Source: Symbiodinium natans
Lineage: Eukaryota > Sar > Dinophyceae > Suessiales > Symbiodiniaceae
Assembly: GCA_905221605.1 (NCBI GenBank)
Contig: CAJNDS010000868.1
Coordinates: forward strand, 609,607-673,606
Reading direction: 5' to 3'
DNA length: 64,000 nucleotides
Below are positions 46,101-55,100 of this stretch, one piece after another; the first letter of the stretch is position 1; every line of letters begins with the position of its first letter. The notes beneath the pieces were generated by a model that was given only the letters and a program-made list of their open reading frames with translations, was not told where the DNA came from and made no database searches. The translations under genes were made by a program, and so were the position numbers.

Positions 46101-49100
46101 AATGCTATTGAAGGCGCACGGAGACTATGGAAAGGCCGCGGAGAGTATGTCGTTCATTACACACAAATTGACAGGAACGCAGGAGATGACCTACCAGGGT
46201 GCGTACAAGAAGGTTCAGGAAGTGTGCAAGGAATGCGTCTCGAAGGGCATGGGAGGGAATCAAGTGACGAACATTGTTGTGGTATTGGCCCCGGCTGGAA
46301 TGGCAGCAGGGAATGCTCGCCGAGCAATAGACGAGGTTAGACGGTTCGAGGCTACGGACGATGACACTAAGACCAAGGTGGCGAGGGAGACGAGGGAGAC
46401 GATCAGGAAAGCCAATGCCAATGTGCTCTGGGTAGGGCCCGGAAATTTCGAAGAGAATGGATTCCCCACTAACTACAGAGTCAGGGAGGAGGCTAAGGAG
46501 CTGATAAGGGCTGGAGAAGCCATGGATAAACTGATGAAGAAGTCTGGAATCATCACTCTGCCTTGGAACGTTATGCGTACGGCGTTTCCTCGAATGGGGG
46601 TGGACGCGGGAAAGTTGTACATCAGTGCCGGGCGAACGTTCGGCTTCTGGGCGCAGATCCTGTTCATCTCGATGTTTGGAATGATGTGGCCGACCCCGCG
46701 AGACATGGAATTATATGATAGGGAAACTTCAGCTATTAGGGAGGTGATCAGCGAGGAGGGCAGGGATAGCATTGGAGAGGTTGGAGTCTGGCTCAGACGC
46801 TGGATAGAAGTGGCGAAGGCAGACCGGTCACTGAAAACGAAAGTGATTGTGCCAGAGACAAAGATCACGGGAGCCACGGAGAGCCTTAGGACATCGGATA
46901 GACAAGGGGTGTATACGGAGATGGCTGCCAGGATAGACGAGTCGGTGTGGAAGACAATGTGTGGTAAGTCCGAAGCTCACTGTGTGTCAGCCGGAGATAG
47001 GGGTTCTTGGCACCGGATGAAAGTGATCATTTACACGGCGGCCGGCTTCCACATGAAGGACCCCGAGTATCAAGCTCTAAGGGCTATGGCGGCTATCGGG
47101 CAGCTGAAGGCGATGGCAGATGACGCAGAGATGATGGAAGACGATGCAGAGTCGGATGGAGAAGAGGATGATGCTATGGGTGAGGATAGACCGGAGAACC
47201 AATCTGCTCGAGAGGGAGACGCATCGATAACTGAGGAGTGCAAGGAAGGCAGTGACGAGGGTTTCGCCACCGTGAGGAGTCGGTCAGAACAAAAGAAGGC
47301 GAAGAAAGAAAACCGGGAGGCGAAGAAGAGGAAGGAGCTGCTCGAGAGTGCTCAGGAGCTCGCGAACCAACGACAAGAGAAGCAAGCAAGAGACGAGAAG
47401 AGAAAAAGTGCCGGGGAAAAGGCGGGAGATGGCAGAGATGGCGGAGCACTTAGGGGAACCGCTGGGATAGGAGATCAAGGGGATAGACCGCCGGCTCCAC
47501 CGGTGCCAACACGAGGCGATACCAAGGGGGCGGTTATGCAGGCTCCCAGATGGAAGGGTGGTGCTGGGACGGGTAGCAACATCAAGACCCTGAGCGACCT
47601 CAAGTCCGAGCAGGAATATTCGGATAGAGAGACGCAGCAGGAAACGAGAAGCGGAGACAGTGGCGAAGGACCGATGGTGATAGGATCTGGAGGCACGGTG
47701 GGAGTAGTTGCCGACGGGACAGAACTGGATCGAGTGGAATGCGTGGGTACTGGAGAGAGCGGGGGGATATTGAGATTGAGGATGGAAGAAGAGGGATCGC
47801 CTGTGATAGAGGCCCCATGGTCGAGGAATACGAGGGCAGGACAGGTGCTGGGGGAGGGGCATTTGATAGAAATGCAGCACTGGATTCGCTGTTATGGAGC
47901 CCCACCGATGGCATGGACAACGATAGTGGTACAGGTGATACGCAGGATGATTAGAGCGACGTGCCCGAGGGAGGTTACCGATGAGATCACGCCCAAAGAA
48001 GTGTACGACATTGTGAAGGCGGGAATATATGACTCACAGGTGCTGTCGGGGACGAGGCCTGGCGCCGAACCGTCATACACCGGGATAGCTTTGGGAACTT
48101 TGATGAGAAGCAGGATATTGAACGTTGAGAGCAACGTCGGAGGCATGAGGAAGTGGGTAGAGCAATTCTATCGTGTGTGGATGGGCATGAATGGAATATT
48201 GGGGACCGTGCCAGAGTTGAGAGCTGACGGAGGCAGACTAGGCCGGCCTGGACACAAGCCTACATCGATTTCACCGCCGCCGAGTGAGCCTAGAGTGAAG
48301 CCTACATCCAACGACGCGGATGAGATAGAGGTGGAGATGCGGTGGATTATATACAACGTAATGATAGAACCAGAGACGCTTTCCCTAGGTTATGAAGAGC
48401 TCGAGATGCTATGGGAGACGAAGTTGTTCGAGGTAGTCCAGAGGGCCGGGGAGCATTTGATAGATCGCGTGATGACGAGGATAGAAGCCGGTACCGGGGG
48501 GTACCCGGACAGCATGGACGTTGCGGACATGGTGGAGGAGGTGACAAAGCAAGGATTTGGATCCGAGACGGGGGGCACTACTCCCCTGAATAAAATCGAG
48601 TTTTCGAATTATGTGGTGAGAATATGGCTGGCCAAATTCGTCAGGACGATGATTCTTGAAGACATGAAGTTCCCGAGGGAATGGGCCAACACCATGGCAT
48701 GGTGGATAGCGCAGAACATGATGCTGGTTAAGCCTGAGACTGATATTGTGGAGATGATAGGGAACGACAGCACGCTGTTCGAGGAGATCATCAGTTCGAT
48801 GAGAAGGATAGAGAGCATGGGCCAAGGCTATCCGGCAGACTATTATCGGTGGATAGAAGAAATCAAGGAGGATGCGCTCAAGGAGGCGCTCAAGGGCAGG
48901 AGGAGCGCAACAGGGATAAGACCTGAACCGCTCGACTCGGTGGCCGAGGCTGAAGAGCACGGGGTGAACGCGAGGGAAGCAAAGGACGCCACAATGCAGA
49001 TAGATGCGGGAGGAGAGATGAACAAGCCCGAGAGTCCGGAGATGGATAGCAAGATGGAGGGCGTGGAAGCTCATGAGGCGATGGAGCCCGATAGTGAGAA

Positions 49101-52100
49101 CGAGAGAGGTCAAGGGTTCTCGGAGTTGTTTGGACACGGAGTTGATACGATAGCTGACAGGGAAGAGGATAGTCATGTAGCACGACAGAACCCGGAGATT
49201 TATAGGCGAGTCGTGGAGGATGTATGGAACCAGAAGCACAACTTCCCATTCCCGTGGTTGGACGAAGCGAGGGCGGAGAGGGACGAGCTCGTGAAAAAGA
49301 TGACGGACGCGGTGCATGAGCGGGTCACCCGGGAGAACCCGGTAGAGGAGAGCAACACGAGAGGGTCGGGAATACATAGCTTCAGCGAGCCGGTCGAGTG
49401 GCTTAGAAGGATATGCTGGGGATACCATTGTCATGCGTGCTTTGCTTGGTGGTTGGGATATACGGGGGTAGATAGCAATGGCGAAGCATTTCCGTGTGAA
49501 GGTGCTGTGTGCCCGGTCTGCGAGAAGGAGCTGGGACAAGTGGGAAAGTATAGTACCTTGGTAAAGGGCAGGCCACCATCGGTGGTGTTGGCGGCGATCG
49601 TGCAGAATTCATATCTACCTGAATACGATCCAAGGAGGATAGTTGCACGGCTGACCGAGAGACTAGCAGCGGAGGGGATGCCATGGGAAGAGATAGACCT
49701 TTTCGAGCCACACGAGCTCATGGTCGCCGCAGGAATAGTGGTCGTGGACAAACCGGAGGCGAAACTGGACTTCATGGATGTTATTATGACGTTGGGAAAG
49801 ATCGCCACTGACGAAAGCGGAGTTCTTCCGGAATGGAATCTGGATAGATGTCTAGAAAGACCACAGGCACCTGAGCTGATGGAGGATAGCGTGGAACCCG
49901 ATGCTAGGAGAAGATTGAGAATGGCAGCCGCGAGTTTGAGGGAGTCACCAAATTGGCGTGAGGAGATTCAAGCGATTGCCAGAGATTACAGGGTTGAGGG
50001 AATGGGTTTCTGGAGAGCGAACCCTGACGTGAGGAGGGAACAGTGGAGGAGGGCTACGGAAATAGCGATAGAACGCAGAGCGAGCAATCTGGGGCCGATG
50101 GAACTGGATAGAGAACTTCGAGCACAAAGGGTAAGGGAGGTTACGCAGCGCCTGGGCCCTGAGGTGAGCGACCGGCTGTTGATAAGGGGAGTGAATTTCT
50201 CCATTTTCAACTTGGAGGACTTGATGTACAAGGTGCTGAAGGATGTTACGATAGAAGACCTGATGGCAGGTTTGAACAGCGCCGGAGCTGGGACGGTAGC
50301 GGCAGAGATCAAGAAAAGGATAGAACAGCACCAAGGAAGGCGGCCGGAATTCGCGAACATCATGAATATGAAGCTGGGGGAGGTGGTCCGGAAACAGTAT
50401 CAAGAACAGCTTGAGTTGAAATACCGGCCGGAGGACATCCAGAGGTGGAAACCGGATAGGAGGAGAGAAGAAATCAAGAAGCTTCCGCTTTGGGCACGAT
50501 GTACCATGCAAAGGATCCTCCTAGGAGGGATCAGGGACAAGGGCGCGAACCCGTCAAGGATAGAACGGCGACTGTACGCATATCTACAGCTGATAGATTT
50601 CACCCTTGCCGAAGAATGTAACGAGCCGGAGGACGAAGAGGCAGGGGGTGTAAAGAAGAGGGGCAGAAACTGGCAGGAGGTGATCAAGCCGGAGGAGATG
50701 AAGGAGAAAATCATGATTCCTCATTACAAGATGAACTATCGGATAGCCAGGCGTAGATCAACATGGGAGGCTGTAGTCGAGGCGGCCGAGGCGGGACAGA
50801 GTTGGATGATACACTCGGCGGATGGAGCTGTGATTAGAAACACATCATGGGTGACGTGGACGCGGGACGAAGGTGAAGGAATAGGCGCGACCGTGTTTAA
50901 CCCCATTGATTATCTCACACAGACCAAGAAGGCGGCCATCAGGGCTATGGTAGAAAGGGACATGGCTGAGGGAGACTACCATCCGAACCTGTATACTGAG
51001 GAGGCGGCACGAGGGAGAACGCAGTACTTTCCAGCCCACGAGCTCGTGAACGCACTCATGGTGGATTCGCTGAGAGTGACACTTACGGATAGAGCGTCGA
51101 AGTTATGTGCGTCGGCGATATTCAAGAACTGGGTGCCACAGTTCGAACGGAGGGATAGGTTGATGGCTGAGCTGCACGCAGTGCAGGTACTGTTGGACGG
51201 AGTTGTGCGTAGTGCCAATCAGATGCCCATGGTCCACCCACATATGATGTACGGATTAGCAACGCTAACGAAGTTGAGGGATTTCTATGCGGCCATGAGA
51301 GAGGCGGCGGAATTCTACGGACTTGGCTCGCGACCTCTGGGGACAATAGTTGCTGATGCATCAATGAAGGAGCCGATGCACCCTCTGGAAAGGCCAGAAA
51401 TGATGGCGACGAATGTCAGGGATGTAATGAGGTCGATGGCGTCTGCTCTGATCCTCACAGAGATGCCCGAAACGTGGGAGGGACTGACACTGGCGGAATA
51501 TAGAGATAGACAAGAGAGGGCGGCTGTGGAGATGGATGAACAGGATAGACGAATGGGATGGGATAGAATGCGAGAAAGAGCGATGACGGGGCATGAGAGG
51601 AAGTACAACACCGCCGTCATACGACAGGATCCAGACGACTCCAAGGCCGTGATGCTGAACATGTCATTGGTGGCGGCGAACCCGATAACTGCTCATCGTG
51701 CTCCAACCGCAAACATCAGATCCGATAGAGTGGAACATGGCAGAGACGTGCCAGGCGAGTTGAGGGCCGACAGGTTTCTGACCGGCGACATTGAGGCGGA
51801 GCCCACCCACAGGCCTTTCATGATACAGGCCGATAGAATGAGAGCATCGATGGAGAGTGTGGTGACGAAAATCATAGACGGAACGCTGATCAGCACACAA
51901 AAGGGAAAGGAGAACATGACCGACAGAGAGAGGCTCCAGGAAGCGGAGGACAGGATCAAACAACTGAAGTTTAGACTGACGAACGTTGCGGTAAGACTGG
52001 TCATGGTGGGATTGATAGACGAGGACGAGGATGACCCGCTGTGCGAGGAGTTTGACGAAGACTACGAGCGGAGGAAATACTACTCAGATGAAGAGTGGAA

Positions 52101-55100
52101 GAATATCAAGGAGGCAGAAGTACAGCTGGGCGAAAGGGATATCCTAGTAATGAGGAGGGGAGATCTGCGAGGTATGCCGAGGGAGGAGGTGGTCGCCAGG
52201 ATGATAGCAAAACTGGCCGACAAGGTGTCTGAGGTTGAGAAGTGCAAATGGGTGATAGGCCGAATGGCAGAGGAGAGAATGGACAAAGCAGGGATAGCGG
52301 CAGAGGTGCGGGCGCGGGCGATAGAAGACAAAACAAAGATAGAGGACCTCAGCAGGCAGCTCGAAGATATGAAGGTTGAGCCCCGAGGGGGTGGACGGAC
52401 CAATGTTGGATACGAGGGAATAGAAAGTATGCACGCTGAGAATGAAAATCACAAGCTGAAGGTGGAGCTCGCTGTAGCCGTTCATGAACGTGATCGACTA
52501 GCACGAAGGGTCGGAGAGCTCGAGAGGACGGCGGAGAACAACGCGAAGCTAGTCGCAGAAGTCGAGGTACATTTGAGGGAAAGGAGAGAGGAGCTGAGGA
52601 GAATCGGAGCCATCAACGAGATGAGAGACGAATTCAGGGCGCTCCGGGATAGAATGGAGAAGACAGCGTCGAGCGGAAGTGGAGCCACCAGTAGTGAAGG
52701 CACGAGCGAAGAGGGCAAGATTGCCGGTGATAGAAGAGTGAAAGAGTTGGAGTCCGAGCTGGAGGAGCTAAAGAAGGAATACAAGGCCACAAAGCAGGCT
52801 GGGCAAGAGCAGGGACAAGAGTTCTCGGAGTTAAAGAAGACGCTCCAGGAAACTGCCAAACTCAGGGATGACGAAGAGAAAGAGAGAGAAACAATGCGGA
52901 AGCAGGCCGAGGAGAACCTCAAGAAGTACCAGGACAAGGAGAGTGAGCTTAGGGATAGCCTGCAAAAGATAGAGGAGAGAGAGGCCGCGCTGAAGGATAC
53001 GAGGGACAAGTTGGAACAGGCCGAAGAGCGCCTCAGAGGTTACCAAACCATGGACGACGAGCTTAAGGAGAGCCGACGTCGTGCGCAGGAAAGCGAAGCG
53101 GCTATGAAGAAAGCGATGGATAGAATTAGGCAGCTTGAGGATCAGCTCCCGAAAACCGAGAAGGAGAAGGACACCGAAAACAAGGGAGCGGAGAAGGATA
53201 GCCAGAAAGGAGCGACAACGCCGGACGTGAAGACAGATCCGGATCCGACCAAGGATAGTCAGGAGCCCGACAAGATGGATGACGAGCATGCTGCAGCTGA
53301 TGATAGTATGAACACCGTCGACCCGAAGACTAGTGCCGGAACGACGAACTATGAGAGTGCGGTTCCCGAGAGCGCGAGGAATTTTGGAGGTCCGATAGAG
53401 CAGTATTCGTTGGGAGGCCGTGCGGCCATGGTGGAGCTTGACAACCCGGTTAAGGGCGCCCGAATATACAAGGTGAAAGAAAACTTTGAGGTGGGCCGTG
53501 ACACCAGCAGTACGGAGGAGCGGGGATACGGAATGGCAGCGTCGAAGAGTTTAAAAGGAATTATGGACTCGGCCGGAATCAAACGAGAACAAGTCGAGAA
53601 GATCAAGGGTGACGAGGAGGCAGAGTGGAGATTCCAAGAGGACCTGATAAGGAGAGCCAAAGCAGACAAGAGGGACATCGAGGACAAACCCGGAATGAGC
53701 CGAATGAGTAGGAGTTTCCGAGAGATACAACGAAGGAATGCGGCAGTAATGGGGGAAATCAACAAGAAGGTCATGTTGCAGACGTCTAACACCGTGAAGG
53801 GGGATCCGGCACATGGAAGGTGGGAGCTGACGTTGATTCCTACGGGCAATCGCGATGCAGACGGAAACGAGATGATGAGGAATAGTGACGAGGAGGTGGT
53901 GCTATTGCCGATAGTGGAGCAAACAACAAGGGTGGAGAATCTAGAGAAGTACAAGATGGTACTTGAGAGGATAGTCTCGCAGCTCGCAGATGAGACGAGG
54001 ATGGTAATGGGGATAGAAAAGGGAAAGCCAGAGGAGCTAGTTACGGCGACGGGAGTATCTAATGACTCGGTAACGACATGGACAGGTGCCACGCTGAATG
54101 AGCTAGGAATCAAAGGAGAAGTGACCGAGATAGAAAAGCCGTACCCTGCGAATGTGTACATTGAGATGGCAAGAATAGTGGCGGAATTGGCAGCGTGGGG
54201 AGGAGATGCGTACCCGGTACAAAGGGGCGACAGGAGGAATATGAGAAGAAGCACGCAGGAGGCGATGCTAGATGGATCAGCGATCGATAGAGGAAACGGG
54301 ATAGAGTATGCGCTGTGGGCGGAACAACACCACGGAGGAGGGATAGCCTGGTCTAGGATCAGAAAAGAAGTCGACGAGAGATCTTTGTATAGGCTCAGGA
54401 GAGGCGACGAGTACAGAATCGCTTACTTGTCACAGTTTTACGGGATAGAAATCACCAGCAAAATATATAGATGTCCGAAGACCAAGGAGCTGAAGGTGGG
54501 CATCCCATTGGCAGTGAGACCCACGAGTGGCATGAGGATGCCGAGGAACGTGGCGATGCTGAAGAGTTGGGCTGGAGACAGAGTGGAGGGACAGAAAGAA
54601 GAGCGGGAATCTCTGTGGTTCAGGCTGCACCCGGCTGATCTTCCATGCACCGGATACATGGTGGTGGGTGACGCGCAGTGGCAAGAATACGCGAAGGACG
54701 GGATAGTTTGGCCAGAGGCAGGGCATAGCGGAGTGATAGTGGAAGGATGGCATCGGGACGACATGAGGAATCCTTTGCGAGGGTCGCAGATGACGCTCAA
54801 GGCACACTGGACGAAGTACTCTGTTGAGCCATCGGACGTGAGCAGCATACATGGGCTAGAATTTCCACAAGGAGGGATGCCAGAATGGCTATACGACTCG
54901 CTTAGATTGGCGGCTGTGCGAGGTAGGAGAATCGGAATAGCGATAGACATGAGGATGTTCACACTAATCGGAGGCGACGTGGTGGTAACAAGAAGTGGGC
55001 GCTTCATGCTCCTCGGGCCCGTGCCAATGGCATGTTGGAAAGCAGTTTGGTTCGAGGACACGTACACGGCTCTGTACATGCGCGATTGCGAGCTGGACAT

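Noticed and set aside
46260-46690. An SGNH-esterase domain in ORF4 (VVVLAPAG, VLWVGPGNF, then DAGKLYISAGRTFGFWAQ)
   Set aside because: Spacing recalls SGNH hydrolases, but the final DxxH is replaced by DxxK and the serine block is not found. Too weak to call.
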